A stretch of 64,000 bases of DNA from contig CABYQR010000002.1 in assembly GCA_902521155.1 (NCBI GenBank), forward strand, positions 1 through 64,000, written 5' to 3'. This DNA comes from an uncultured Alphaproteobacteria bacterium (GTDB lineage Bacteria > Pseudomonadota > Alphaproteobacteria > HIMB59). Made by a program: the position numbers and the translations under genes. The notes under the pieces are model-generated. The model did not search any database and was not told the DNA's origin. It was given only the letters and a program-made list of their open reading frames with translations. Shown piece after piece: positions 32,790-42,613 of this stretch. Position 1 is the first letter of the stretch. Each line of letters begins with the position of its first letter.

Positions 32790-33017
32790 TTATGAGAATA
32801 AAATCACTAATGCGATAACTAGAGCAAAAAGTGCGATAGCTTCTACGAGAGCAAATCCTAACATTGTCATAGTAAAAACTTCATTTCTTGCAGCTGGGTT
32901 TCTACCAACGGCAGTAATAAAAGCAGCAAAAACATTACCAATTCCAATACCAGCACCGATCACACCAATAACGGCTAATCCTGCTCCTAAATACTTAAGT
33001 CCTTCAACTAGTTCCAT
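32790..33017 (-). CDS. atpE: ATP synthase F0 subunit c
   Basis: 'LGAGLAVIGVIGAGIGIGNVFAAFITAVGRNP...FALVEAIALFALVIALVILF'. Confidence 0.96.
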   Translation of the reverse strand: MELVEGLKYLGAGLAVIGVIGAGIGIGNVFAAFITAVGRNPAARNEVFTMTMLGFALVEAIALFALVIALVILFS

Positions 33018-33037
33018 ATTTACCTCCTTATGTTCAC

Positions 33038-33790
33038 CTAGTGTAAGTGTAAAGCGTCGTTAATATACAAGCATGTTAATATTGCAAAAACATAAGCTTG
33101 TAAAAATGCAATTAGTATTTCTAATCCTGTAAGCGCGATTATAAACACTAACGGCAAAATTCCAAAAAACCCTAAAGCTGATACAAATCCAGCAAAAACC
33201 TTTAATAAAGTATGACCCGCAAGCATATTAGCAAAAAGACGGACTGATAAGCTAATAGGTCTAGATAAATAAGATATTACCTCAATAGGGATTAAAAGAG
33301 GTAACATATAAATAGGCAGTCCAGGTATTACAAAGAAACCAAAAAACTTAACCCCATGCTTTACGAAACCAAGCACTGTAACAAAAATAAAAACACCCAT
33401 AGCTAAAGCTAAAGTGACGATAATATGACTAGTAAATGTAAAGCTATAAGGAATCATACCAAAAAGATTTCCAAATAATATGAACATAAATAATGCAAAT
33501 ACTAAGGGGAAATATTTTTTTCCTTCTTTTCCAACGGTATCGTTGATTAAGCTGCTTATAAAATTAAAACCAAGTTCAGACGCTACTTGTAGCCTTGAAG
33601 GATAAAGATCCTCTACAGAGTTAGTTTTCTTTGTTTTTAAAAAAGGAATAGTAAAAAAAGCAATAATAAAAACAGTGGTAATAGTCATCCAAAGTGCTGA
33701 ATTTGTGAAAGATAAATCTAATCCAAATACATTAATTTCTACAATGGGTTGTACTTCAAATTGTTTTAAGGGACTTTCACCTTTAGCCAT
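33038..33790 (-). CDS. atpB: ATP synthase F0 subunit a
   Basis: 'SLSVRLFANMLAGHTLLKV', 'LEILIAFLQAYVFAILTCLYINDALHLH'. Confidence 0.96.
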   Translation of the reverse strand: MAKGESPLKQFEVQPIVEINVFGLDLSFTNSALWMTITTVFIIAFFTIPFLKTKKTNSVEDLYPSRLQVASELGFNFISSLINDTVGKEGKKYFPLVFALFMFILFGNLFGMIPYSFTFTSHIIVTLALAMGVFIFVTVLGFVKHGVKFFGFFVIPGLPIYMLPLLIPIEVISYLSRPISLSVRLFANMLAGHTLLKVFAGFVSALGFFGILPLVFIIALTGLEILIAFLQAYVFAILTCLYINDALHLH

Positions 33791-33807
33791 GGGGTAATAA
33801 AACAGAT

Positions 33808-34050
33808 TTATTTATGATTTTCTATGCGACGTATAAGCCTGTAGATATTCAATAAACCTGCTAAGAAACCCAATATAATCAAGGAAATTAGGCCTATAGG
33901 CTTAGTGTCAAAGAATTTATCAATTAACAAACCCAATATTACAGAAACGATTAAAGCTGCTAATAATTCAGATGAGATTCGATATGCAAAACTCAATCCT
34001 TTTAAACTAGATCCACTACTTTCACTTTTGTCGTCTTTTTTATTCTGCAT
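33808..34050 (-). CDS. atpI: ATP synthase AtpI/AtpZ-type protein
   Basis: Two TM segments, 'SVILGLLIDKFFDTKPIGLI..LGFLAGLLNIYR'; first gene of the F0 cluster. Confidence 0.85.
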   Translation of the reverse strand: MQNKKDDKSESSGSSLKGLSFAYRISSELLAALIVSVILGLLIDKFFDTKPIGLISLIILGFLAGLLNIYRLIRRIENHK

Positions 34051-36637
34051 ATTTAACTGCTTCTTCTAATTCAACAGACACAATCTGAGATACCCCTTCT
34101 TCAGGCATAGTCACACCATATAATCTATCTACGCGAGACATAGTCATTCTATTGTGAGTAATAATTATAAATTTAGTCTGAACTTTTTCAGAAATTTCTT
34201 CCACCATACTACAAAATCTATCAACATTATTATCATCAAGAGGAGCATCAACTTCATCTAAAATACAAAAAGGAGAGGGATTAGCTATAAAAACTGCAAA
34301 GAGTAATGATATAGCAGTAAGCGCCTGTTCACCTCCAGATAAAAGAGTAATGTTTTGCATTTTCTTTCCTGGAGGGCTTGCAAAAATTTCTAATCCTGAG
34401 TTTAACGGGTCTTCGTCATTTTGAATAAGCTTCAGATTAGCTTTTCCACCTCCAAATAATTTAGTGAAGAGTCTTTCAAAGTTTTCGTTAACAATTTTAA
34501 ATGCATCACGGAGACGAGTTACACCTTCTTTATTAATTTTATTAATAGCCTCATGAAGCTTTTCTATGGATTCTTGAATTTCATTTTTGTCTTTTATAGT
34601 TTCGTCAACTTTCTCTCGTAATTTGCTATATTCGTCTTCAGCTAATAAATTTACAGCTCCTATTCTTTCTCTCTCAGCTACTAATCTTAAGACTCTTTTT
34701 TCAGCTGTCTCTAAGTCCTCATCTTTTTTAAATTTTTCAATTTCATTTTCTAAATTTAATAAGTCAGCATGGATTTTCTCTCGACAAGACAAAGAAAGTT
34801 GATTGAGATTATTTGAGTAATTTGAAATTTCAGACTCTTTTCTAATTAACTCCTCTTTTACTACCGAATAATTTTGCTCTTTATTTCGGAGCTCTTTGGA
34901 TAGCTCCTCTAAGAAGTTTTCTTGCTCTTGTAGTTGATTATCAAAAAGTTTTTTTTCATTATCTAATTCATTAATCTTATTTAACAAAAATTGCCTTTTA
35001 CTATCAATATCTCCAGGATTATTTTGAGATATTTCTAATTCTTCACTGGCAGTTTTAATTCTATCTTTAAGATCATGGACTTTTTGATTTGTAATTTCTA
35101 AAATTCTTTCCCATTCAATAATCTGTTTTTTTAAATCATTTAATCGTTTCTCTTTTAATTCAGCTAATATCGAAGATATGTTAGACTCGTAACTACTAGA
35201 TATAAATAGACCGTCCCATCGCCATAAATTGCCTTCTAAATCAACTATGGCCTGTCCTGGTTTCAAATATTTATGATTTTCATATCCTTCATCTTTATTA
35301 TTCACTATGGCGACACTACTTAATTTACTAAGAATTCTTTGAGGAGACTTGATAACATCTGAGGCGATCTTGCAATCGAAGTTAAACTTAGATTTTTGAG
35401 TATCCTGAATATTTTCTGTCCAATAGAAAATCTCATCTTTATCCAGAGAGGCTAAAAGCTCCTTACCAAAGATTGCTGCTACAGAGTTTTCATACATTTT
35501 ATCAAATGAGATATTATTTAATAAACTTCTATCAGATTGACCAACGGCACTATCAGATACGTTATCAAAATCTTTTGAAGATATTTCTTCAATTTCTCTA
35601 TTTATTTCATTTAATTTCAAATTAGTTTCATCATATTGTTGAACTTCAACCTGAAGATCTTTATCTAATTGCTTAACTCGATGTTCGAGATTTGTTTTAT
35701 GTTCTTCAAAACGCAGCTCTTCTTGCTTAAGATTTTCTACTGTCATATTTAGACGCTCTAATTCTGTATTTAATGAATAGCTCTTTTCCCTCATAGGAGG
35801 AATTTTTACTTTTAAATCTTCGTAAGCTTGATCCTTAGAGGAGACATCTCCCTGAAACTCAGTTAGTCTAATTTGAATTTTATTTTTATCCCCTTCTAAG
35901 GACTCAATTATTTTTTGTATTTCATTTCTTTTGACAAAAAAGACAGAAGCTTCAGCATTTTTTATCAAAGTAGATATATTCCTAAATCTTTCAGCTTCTT
36001 TAGATTGTTTTTTTAGGATCGCCAGTTGCTCCTCATATGTCGTTATAACATCCTCAACTCTTAGTAAGTTATTATTGGCAGCTTTAAGTCTTAGCTCAGA
36101 GTCGTGTCTTCTTGATTGCAAACCCAAGATACCAGCAGCCTCTTCAAGGACCATTTTTCTATCTTCTGGCTTAGCCTGAGTAATAGCCCCAATTCTTCCT
36201 TGACTCACAATAGATGTAGATCTTGCAGAAGTTGAAGCATCCGCAAATAGTAATTGTATGTCCTTTAGACGAACTTCTTTTCCATTAATATACGAGCTTG
36301 ATCCTTCTCCTCTATAAATTTTTCGAGAAATTTCTAGTTGTTTAGATTGATATCTATTTTCTAAGTCGTTACCTTCGACATTAATATACAACCCAACCTC
36401 TGCTAAATTCCAAGAGGGCCGAATGTCAGTACCATTAAAAATTAAATCATCAATTTCCTTACCTCGTAATTGTTTAGCTGATACCTCACCAAGACCAAAT
36501 CGAATTGCTTCTACTATATTTGATTTTCCACAGCCATTTGGTCCAACTATTCCAGTTAGACCATTTTTAACTTCAAAATCCGTAGGCTCAACAAAAGACT
36601 TAAAACCTTTTATTGATAATTTATCTAATGATAGCAA
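34040..36637 (-). CDS. smc: Chromosome segregation protein SMC (short, 865 aa)
   Basis: Walker A 'GIVGPNGCGKSNIVEAIRF', 'LLSGGEQALTAISLLFA', 'CILDEVDAPLDDNNV'; hinge with 'GNLWRWDGLFI'. Confidence 0.94.
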   Translation of the reverse strand: MLSLDKLSIKGFKSFVEPTDFEVKNGLTGIVGPNGCGKSNIVEAIRFGLGEVSAKQLRGKEIDDLIFNGTDIRPSWNLAEVGLYINVEGNDLENRYQSKQLEISRKIYRGEGSSSYINGKEVRLKDIQLLFADASTSARSTSIVSQGRIGAITQAKPEDRKMVLEEAAGILGLQSRRHDSELRLKAANNNLLRVEDVITTYEEQLAILKKQSKEAERFRNISTLIKNAEASVFFVKRNEIQKIIESLEGDKNKIQIRLTEFQGDVSSKDQAYEDLKVKIPPMREKSYSLNTELERLNMTVENLKQEELRFEEHKTNLEHRVKQLDKDLQVEVQQYDETNLKLNEINREIEEISSKDFDNVSDSAVGQSDRSLLNNISFDKMYENSVAAIFGKELLASLDKDEIFYWTENIQDTQKSKFNFDCKIASDVIKSPQRILSKLSSVAIVNNKDEGYENHKYLKPGQAIVDLEGNLWRWDGLFISSSYESNISSILAELKEKRLNDLKKQIIEWERILEITNQKVHDLKDRIKTASEELEISQNNPGDIDSKRQFLLNKINELDNEKKLFDNQLQEQENFLEELSKELRNKEQNYSVVKEELIRKESEISNYSNNLNQLSLSCREKIHADLLNLENEIEKFKKDEDLETAEKRVLRLVAERERIGAVNLLAEDEYSKLREKVDETIKDKNEIQESIEKLHEAINKINKEGVTRLRDAFKIVNENFERLFTKLFGGGKANLKLIQNDEDPLNSGLEIFASPPGKKMQNITLLSGGEQALTAISLLFAVFIANPSPFCILDEVDAPLDDNNVDRFCSMVEEISEKVQTKFIIITHNRMTMSRVDRLYGVTMPEEGVSQIVSVELEEAVKYAE

Positions 36638-36638
36638 A

Positions 36639-37256
36639 CTATTTTTTCAATTTTTTTGAAATAATTTTTATAAACTCTGAAGCAGGTCTGTTTCCCTGAA
36701 CTTTCTCTCCACCAACAATAAAAGTAGGTGTGCTCTCTACTCCAAAAATATTTTGAGAGTCAACTTGAAGACTAAGTAATTTATTTTGTAAATCTTCATT
36801 TTTTAAACACACCTCTAGTTGATCCTCACCCAATCCATGTTGAAGTCCATAACTATTTAGCATTTCAATTATACCTTCACCAGTTTCAGCTTTTGTCCAA
36901 ACATCATAATTCTCATAAACAGAGTCAATATAATTAGGGCGGATAGACAGATCACAGTTACCTACAATTGATGCATAAAATGCTGCCTGATTTAAAGGAA
37001 AATCAACAACATAGTAATTAACGTTCTTGAAGACATCACTTTCTTTTAACTCTATAAGTGTTTCATTATGAAAAGTAGCACAATGAGAACAGCTAAAAGA
37101 TGAAAATTCAATAATATCTACTGTACTGTCAGATTTTGACTCAATTACCGGAATTAATAAATTGTCACTTAGAAATTGCTGATACTCATAGTCTTTAGAA
37201 TAAGCATTAATTGAGAAGATAAAAAAAACTGAGACAATAAACAAAAATTTATTCAT
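36639..37256 (-). CDS. DsbA-like thioredoxin-fold protein
   Basis: Signal peptide, 'FSSFSCSHCATFH' active site, 'VESTPTFIVGGEKVQGNRP'. Confidence 0.9.
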   Translation of the reverse strand: MNKFLFIVSVFFIFSINAYSKDYEYQQFLSDNLLIPVIESKSDSTVDIIEFSSFSCSHCATFHNETLIELKESDVFKNVNYYVVDFPLNQAAFYASIVGNCDLSIRPNYIDSVYENYDVWTKAETGEGIIEMLNSYGLQHGLGEDQLEVCLKNEDLQNKLLSLQVDSQNIFGVESTPTFIVGGEKVQGNRPASEFIKIISKKLKK

Positions 37257-37695
37257 TAATTTTATTACTAATATTTTTAAAAATAGATCTTACTTCTTCA
37301 TCCTTTATATCATTTAATTGTTGATTATTAACATCTTTTAATTTTTTAGAGCTATTTTTTTTGATTACAGAATTTACTAAACTTTCTTTACTTAAAACAT
37401 CCTGAAAAAATAGGATTTTATTAACTTTAATTCCTAAAATTTCTTCACATTTCAATTTTATTTCAGGATTTTTTGAATGAAGTTCAAAAGATTTAGATGA
37501 GTCAATTTTGAATTCTAAATTAAGAGAATCTGTCTGCCCAAGTAAAGTAATTTTTTTAATTTTGACAAAATGATGATTTATTCCAAATATTTTCTCCCAA
37601 TTTTTTATTAAAAGTGTGTTTATCTTTAATTTTTTTTTATTTACTTTGTTTATTAAATGAAAGGCAACATCGTTCAATTTGGAAATTTTTTTCAT
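37249..37695 (-). CDS. DUF721 (DciA-like) protein
   Basis: 'LIKNWEKIFGINHHFVKIKKITLLGQ' DUF721-like core; between dsbA and mutY as in other alphaproteobacteria. Confidence 0.75.
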   Translation of the reverse strand: MKKISKLNDVAFHLINKVNKKKLKINTLLIKNWEKIFGINHHFVKIKKITLLGQTDSLNLEFKIDSSKSFELHSKNPEIKLKCEEILGIKVNKILFFQDVLSKESLVNSVIKKNSSKKLKDVNNQQLNDIKDEEVRSIFKNISNKINE

Positions 37696-38655
37696 CAAAA
37701 TAATTTTAGTAAACTTATTCTATCTTGGTTTAAAAAAAATCAAAGACACTTATATTGGAGAGATAATCGAAGCCTTTACCTGACATATCTAACTGAAATA
37801 ATGCTTCAGCAAACATCTGTTAAAACTGTTGAGAACAAATTAAAGGTCTATTTAGATAAATTTCCAAATTTTAGCTCATATAGATCTAAAAAATTAAACG
37901 ATTTGTTAAGTAGTTGGTCAGGGTTGGGATATTACAATAGGGCAGAAAACTTATTCAAATCAATAAAAATTATTAATGAAAAATATAAAGGAAAAATACC
38001 GAGCAATAAGTTTGAATTATTGTCTCTGCCAGGTATTGGTCAATATACTGCTAATGCTATTCTATCAATAGGTTTTAATAAAAAAGCTTATCCCATCGAT
38101 GTAAATATTAGAAGACTGTTAAATAGAATATTAGATTGCACACTAACTGATGAAGAACTTGAAAGAGTCTTAGATATTTCATTCAAAAACAAAAGAAACT
38201 TTAGACATTTTTCAGAGTCCATGATGGATTATAGTTCTTCTATATGCAAGAAATCATCTCCATTATGCAATGAATGTATTTTCAATAAGTTTTGTAAGTC
38301 AGCTTATAAGAAATTTGATAAAAAAATTCTAAAAAAAATTAAACATCAAAATTTAGAATTTTATATAATCAAAAAAAATAACTTATTATGTTTTATTAAA
38401 AATCCTAGTTTTCAGTTTTATAAAAAATTTAATCATCTACCCTCAAATTTAGATAAAAAGTTTATTTCTTTTATAAAATTTGCGGAAAAACAAAAAGTAA
38501 TGAGTTTTAAATATTCAATTACAAATCATAGATTTAAAATTAATGTCTATAATTTGAAAAATTTGAAAATTAATTATCAGAATATTAAGTGGGTTAAAAA
38601 AACTGAATTAAAAAAAATAGCATTACCGACTTTATTTAAAAAAATTCTTTATTAA
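37657..38655 (+). CDS. mutY: A/G-specific adenine glycosylase
   Basis: 'EIMLQQTSVKTV', 'LPGIGQYTANAILSIGF', 4Fe-4S 'CKKSSPLCNECIFNKFC'. Confidence 0.94.
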   Translation: MKGNIVQFGNFFHQNNFSKLILSWFKKNQRHLYWRDNRSLYLTYLTEIMLQQTSVKTVENKLKVYLDKFPNFSSYRSKKLNDLLSSWSGLGYYNRAENLFKSIKIINEKYKGKIPSNKFELLSLPGIGQYTANAILSIGFNKKAYPIDVNIRRLLNRILDCTLTDEELERVLDISFKNKRNFRHFSESMMDYSSSICKKSSPLCNECIFNKFCKSAYKKFDKKILKKIKHQNLEFYIIKKNNLLCFIKNPSFQFYKKFNHLPSNLDKKFISFIKFAEKQKVMSFKYSITNHRFKINVYNLKNLKINYQNIKWVKKTELKKIALPTLFKKILY

Positions 38656-39716
38656 TTACGAATTTTTTTTCTAATCTCATCAATAGAGACTAAATTTTTT
38701 TTTTGATCTTCGTAATGCCAAAAATCCCATCCATTAAAAGAAGTTGTGTTATTTACTTTAGCTGCAATTTTGTGAATAGACCCTCTTTGATCTTGGTAGG
38801 AAATACTTCCATCAGGGAGAATAGTAGCCCTATGATTTTTTTTGTTATTATATAACTGGGATCCAGGTTTTAAATAACCTGAGTTAATAAGAGTACCGAA
38901 TGGAATTTTTTTTATTGGCTTATCTTTTTCATTTAAATCTAGAAGCTTATGATCAAGAGATTTGATTGATTTTAACCTTTTATTAGCAATTTTTTGGTAC
39001 GATCGATCCTTTTCAAAACCAATATAATTTCTTCCTAAGTATTTTGCTGATGCGCAGAAACTCCCAGTACCAGCAAATGGTTCTAAAACTAGATCATCTT
39101 TAAGGGTTGATTGCAGAATTATCCTGTTCATTAAAGCTAAGGGTTTCTGTGTAGGATGGGCGGTTTCATTGTTTCCATTCTTAATTCTTTCTTTACCTGA
39201 ACAAATTGGAAAATTCCAAACACTTCTCTCTTGTTTATCTTCGTTACCAGTCTTCAAAGTGTGGTAATTAAATTGGTATTTTGATTTAGGGCTCTTAGAG
39301 CACCAGATCAATGTCTCATGTGCATTAGTTAGTCTTGTTGCTCTGAAATTTGGCAAAGGATTAGATTTAACCCATATGACGTCATTTAAGATCCAAAAAT
39401 TTAAATCTTGAAGGATTTTACCAATCCTAAAAATATTATGATATGAACCAATAATCCATAGTCCGCCATCATCTTTTAATATTCTTTTGCAACTCTCTAG
39501 ATATGAATAGGTGAACTGATCATAAGATTGATAATTATCAAATTTATCCCAATCTTGGCTAACACCATTGACAACTGAATGATTAGGTCTAGTTAACTCT
39601 TTATTTAATTGGAGGTTATATGGTGGATCTAGAAAAATGAGGTCAATAGACTTATCATCTAATTTTTTTAAAAGTTCTAAACAATCACCCAAATGGATTT
39701 TGTTAGTTTTAATCAC
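38652..39716 (-). CDS. ccrM: Adenine-N6 DNA methyltransferase, CcrM family (GANTC)
   Basis: 'LDPPYNLQLNKELTRP', 'AHPTQKPLALMNRII', 'FAGTGSF', CcrM-type C-terminal extension; GTG start. Confidence 0.93.
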   Translation of the reverse strand: MIKTNKIHLGDCLELLKKLDDKSIDLIFLDPPYNLQLNKELTRPNHSVVNGVSQDWDKFDNYQSYDQFTYSYLESCKRILKDDGGLWIIGSYHNIFRIGKILQDLNFWILNDVIWVKSNPLPNFRATRLTNAHETLIWCSKSPKSKYQFNYHTLKTGNEDKQERSVWNFPICSGKERIKNGNNETAHPTQKPLALMNRIILQSTLKDDLVLEPFAGTGSFCASAKYLGRNYIGFEKDRSYQKIANKRLKSIKSLDHKLLDLNEKDKPIKKIPFGTLINSGYLKPGSQLYNNKKNHRATILPDGSISYQDQRGSIHKIAAKVNNTTSFNGWDFWHYEDQKKNLVSIDEIRKKIRN

Positions 39717-39719
39717 CTA

Positions 39720-39744
39720 TGAATCTTATTTTTTTTTTGATTCA
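39720..39744. promoter_or_regulatory. Two GANTC sites in inverted arrangement upstream of ccrM (TGAATC-N13-GATTCA)
   Basis: GAATC at 39721-39725 and GATTC at 39739-39743 in the 60-bp rnhB-ccrM spacer, flanking an oligo-T tract. Confidence 0.6.
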
Positions 39745-39776
39745 ATAGTAGTAGGAGACAATACCTCTGTTGATAA

Positions 39777-40379
39777 CTAGGTAGATAACTTTGTAATAAG
39801 TTGACAAATAGGTTGATAAGTTTTTCTATGATATTGACTGACTCCAACTTTATTTACAGCAGATAGATGATTTTTGGTTCCATAGCCTGCATTTTTATTC
39901 CACTCATAAAAGTTTTCAATAGAGTGAAGTTTTGTCATTAATTTATCTCTAAATACTTTAGCAATAATCGAGGCAGCTGAGACTTGTTCGATTTTATCAT
40001 CCGCTTTTACCATGGATGATACGTTATAGTTCATTAAATCCTTGGGAATAAAACTCCCGTCAATTATCACTTGATCTTGGCTATTTGCTATTGATTTAAC
40101 CGCTCTTGCCATTGAATCAAGAACAACTTTATGGATATTTGTTTTTTCAATATCTCTTTTTTTTCCAAAAACAATTTTGTATGAAAAGTTAAGTTTATTA
40201 TTCTCTTTAAGAAAATCAAAAATTTTCTCTCTTTTAACTTTACTTATTTTTTTTGAGTCTCTTACCTTGAATGGAAATTCTTCAAATAGTGAATTTTGGG
40301 ATTTGAAAGCACATATTATTACACTTCCAACTAAAGATCCTCTGCCGACCTCATCAACGCCAACAATATATTTATTCAT
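39777..40379 (-). CDS. rnhB: Ribonuclease HII
   Basis: 'VGVDEVGRGSLVGSVI', 'VKADDKIEQVSAASIIAKVFRDKLM'. Confidence 0.95.
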   Translation of the reverse strand: MNKYIVGVDEVGRGSLVGSVIICAFKSQNSLFEEFPFKVRDSKKISKVKREKIFDFLKENNKLNFSYKIVFGKKRDIEKTNIHKVVLDSMARAVKSIANSQDQVIIDGSFIPKDLMNYNVSSMVKADDKIEQVSAASIIAKVFRDKLMTKLHSIENFYEWNKNAGYGTKNHLSAVNKVGVSQYHRKTYQPICQLITKLST

Positions 40380-40893
40380 CTAGTCTTGGAATTAACTCAA
40401 TAAAATTACATGGCTTATGTCTTACATCAAGTTGATAAAAAAGAATATCATTCCAAGCATCTCGAACAGCAGAAGAGGAGCCTGGGAGACAAAATATATA
40501 TTTTTTATTTACCAGAAATGCACTTGAACGGGATTGTATGGTTGATGTACCGATTTTATTGTAACTTAGTTGTCGAAATAATTCACCAAAACCAGGTATT
40601 TCAATCTCTGATATTTTCTTTATTGCATCAATAGTATTATCTCTTCCAGTTAATCCAGTCCCACCTGTAGTTATGACTACATCATGATTTTTAGATTTTG
40701 TTAATTTTTCAACAATAGGAATAAAAATAGAAGGTTCATCCTCAATAATTTGATAGTGCGAGACTTCATGCCCCTTTTTAATAATTAATTCTTTAAGAGT
40801 TTTACCAGACTTATCATTCTCATACTTTCTGGTATCCGATAAAGTAATTATGGCAATATTTATTTTTTTAAAATCTATTTTTTCATTAATCAT
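40372..40893 (-). CDS. moaB: Molybdenum cofactor biosynthesis protein B
   Basis: 'ITLSDTRKYENDKSGKTLKELI', 'VITTGGTGLTGRDNTIDAI', 'CLPGSSSAVRDAW'. Confidence 0.93.
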   Translation of the reverse strand: MINEKIDFKKINIAIITLSDTRKYENDKSGKTLKELIIKKGHEVSHYQIIEDEPSIFIPIVEKLTKSKNHDVVITTGGTGLTGRDNTIDAIKKISEIEIPGFGELFRQLSYNKIGTSTIQSRSSAFLVNKKYIFCLPGSSSAVRDAWNDILFYQLDVRHKPCNFIELIPRLDE

Positions 40894-42613
40894 TTATCAA
40901 AATTGTATTAGATTCTATGAGCTCATCTGCATAATTAAATGAATTATGATTGATTAATTCATAAATAACAACATTAGTTAAAACTCTTTCTACGAACAGT
41001 CTTGTTTCCCTCGATGGAATGGACTCAATTAATAAAAAACTATCATTATTAAATGATGTTTTTTTCATCCATTTAGATAAGTTTCCTGGCCCCGCGTTGT
41101 AGGAAATAAGTGCCTTAAGTAAATCATTATTGATATGTTTTAATCTAAGTAGGCTTTGCAAATAAAGACTGCCGGTCTCAACATTTATTTGAGGATTATA
41201 TAAAATCCTTGGATTAGATTTAAAATCGTAATTTTTATTCACCATTCTCGCAGTTGAAGGTAGGATTTGCATTAAACCATATGCTCTTTTGCCACTCTTA
41301 GCAAAAGCACTAAATTGAGATTCTTGTCTTATCATACTTATAATAATCGTAGGGTCGATTTCATTCAAATCATATCCTTGTATCCATTTTGGAGTAGGAT
41401 ATAAAAATTTTATAGGTGCTTTTTCTTTAAATAAATACTTTGCTGTTTTAATTTGCAATGAACTCAAATCGTTATTTATAGAAAATCCTAATATTATTCT
41501 TTTAAACCTATCGTTTGAAATACTTTGAATACGGTTAAGCTCTATTTCGGCAACAGGTATTTCTCCAATTTCTATCAAAGCTTGTATTCTTTTTCCTAAA
41601 TTAGTTTTTAGAAATAATTCAAGATCATTTATCATTTCTAGATCGTTAAATTCATTGTCAATAATGGGTTTATCTAAAATTCTACAAGATAGAATTGAGT
41701 AAATATTAAAACTTGGCTTACAAGCATTGTTTAGCGCACTAAGAGATGCTTGAAAAGTTATATTGTCTTTTGCATCTTTAGTTGCAGATAAGAAAGACCA
41801 ATATGCGCCCGCATTTTTTAACCATTTATTATCTGTTATTTTGGAAAGTATTAAAAATTGTCTAGAGGCTTTTTGGAACTCGCCCTTGCGATAATAAGCC
41901 AAACCCTTAATCCAAAGTCCCTCTGAATAAGGCTCCTCAATAAAAGACTCATCATTTAGAACTTTGATAGCTTTATCATCAAGATTTGCTAGGTAATAAC
42001 CATTTGCTATTTTTGAAAGTAGAAAAGCTCTCTCCTTGTTGTTGAAATGTCTTGTATGATGGTTTAAATATTCTAGCGCACCTGTAGGCCAGCCTCTTCC
42101 AACTCTTGAGCGAACAGTATTATATATACTAATTTTTTTTGAGTAATTTTTTGAAGTAAAAATTTTTCGAAGAGGACTTACTTTAGTTTCTTGAGCTAAG
42201 TTTTCTGTAAAAATTATGTCTAATGAAGGGTAATTATTTTTTTTGGGCTTTTTTGCGTCTGTGGGTTTTCTTTTGACTCCTAGTTTATAAATTCTTTTTG
42301 CCTCATATTGGAAATGATATTCTCTGAGCCAATCTCTTAATTCTTCAAAACTAGATCGATGCTTTGTGGGGTGTAATAATTTTAAAGCTTGAACATGCCC
42401 CATAAGTATTTTGTCATCTAATTTTGTAATATTTCTATCGGCTAAAGAAAAGTCACCATTCCTATAATCCTTAAAAATTGATTTATATAATTTTATATCT
42501 TTTTGGCTTAGAGCTAATAAATTTTGAGTTAAAAAGAAAATTACAATAGTTAGAATATATTTCATTCTATCCTCCCAATTGCTTCTGAATTTCTTTAAGG
42601 TCTTCCCAAGCAT
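40886..42613 (-). CDS. Soluble lytic murein transglycosylase
   Basis: C-terminal SLT domain 'ISMIRQESQFSAFAKSGKRAYGLMQILPSTAR', 'ALISYNAGPGNLSKW'. Confidence 0.92.
   Translation of the reverse strand: MLGKTLKKFRSNWEDRMKYILTIVIFFLTQNLLALSQKDIKLYKSIFKDYRNGDFSLADRNITKLDDKILMGHVQALKLLHPTKHRSSFEELRDWLREYHFQYEAKRIYKLGVKRKPTDAKKPKKNNYPSLDIIFTENLAQETKVSPLRKIFTSKNYSKKISIYNTVRSRVGRGWPTGALEYLNHHTRHFNNKERAFLLSKIANGYYLANLDDKAIKVLNDESFIEEPYSEGLWIKGLAYYRKGEFQKASRQFLILSKITDNKWLKNAGAYWSFLSATKDAKDNITFQASLSALNNACKPSFNIYSILSCRILDKPIIDNEFNDLEMINDLELFLKTNLGKRIQALIEIGEIPVAEIELNRIQSISNDRFKRIILGFSINNDLSSLQIKTAKYLFKEKAPIKFLYPTPKWIQGYDLNEIDPTIIISMIRQESQFSAFAKSGKRAYGLMQILPSTARMVNKNYDFKSNPRILYNPQINVETGSLYLQSLLRLKHINNDLLKALISYNAGPGNLSKWMKKTSFNNDSFLLIESIPSRETRLFVERVLTNVVIYELINHNSFNYADELIESNTILIND

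Noticed and set aside
32758-33063. 101-aa ORF antisense to atpE
   Set aside because: Shadow ORF of the small, alanine/glycine-rich c subunit; no independent signals.
34587-36659. Several plus-strand ORFs inside smc
   Set aside because: Antisense shadows of a coiled-coil coding region, Ser/Phe-rich with no recognisable motif.
40410-40634. 74-aa plus-strand ORF inside moaB, and similar shadows in ctaD, ctaB, rnhB and prs
   Set aside because: Fully contained in confident genes on the other strand; no independent start context or motif.
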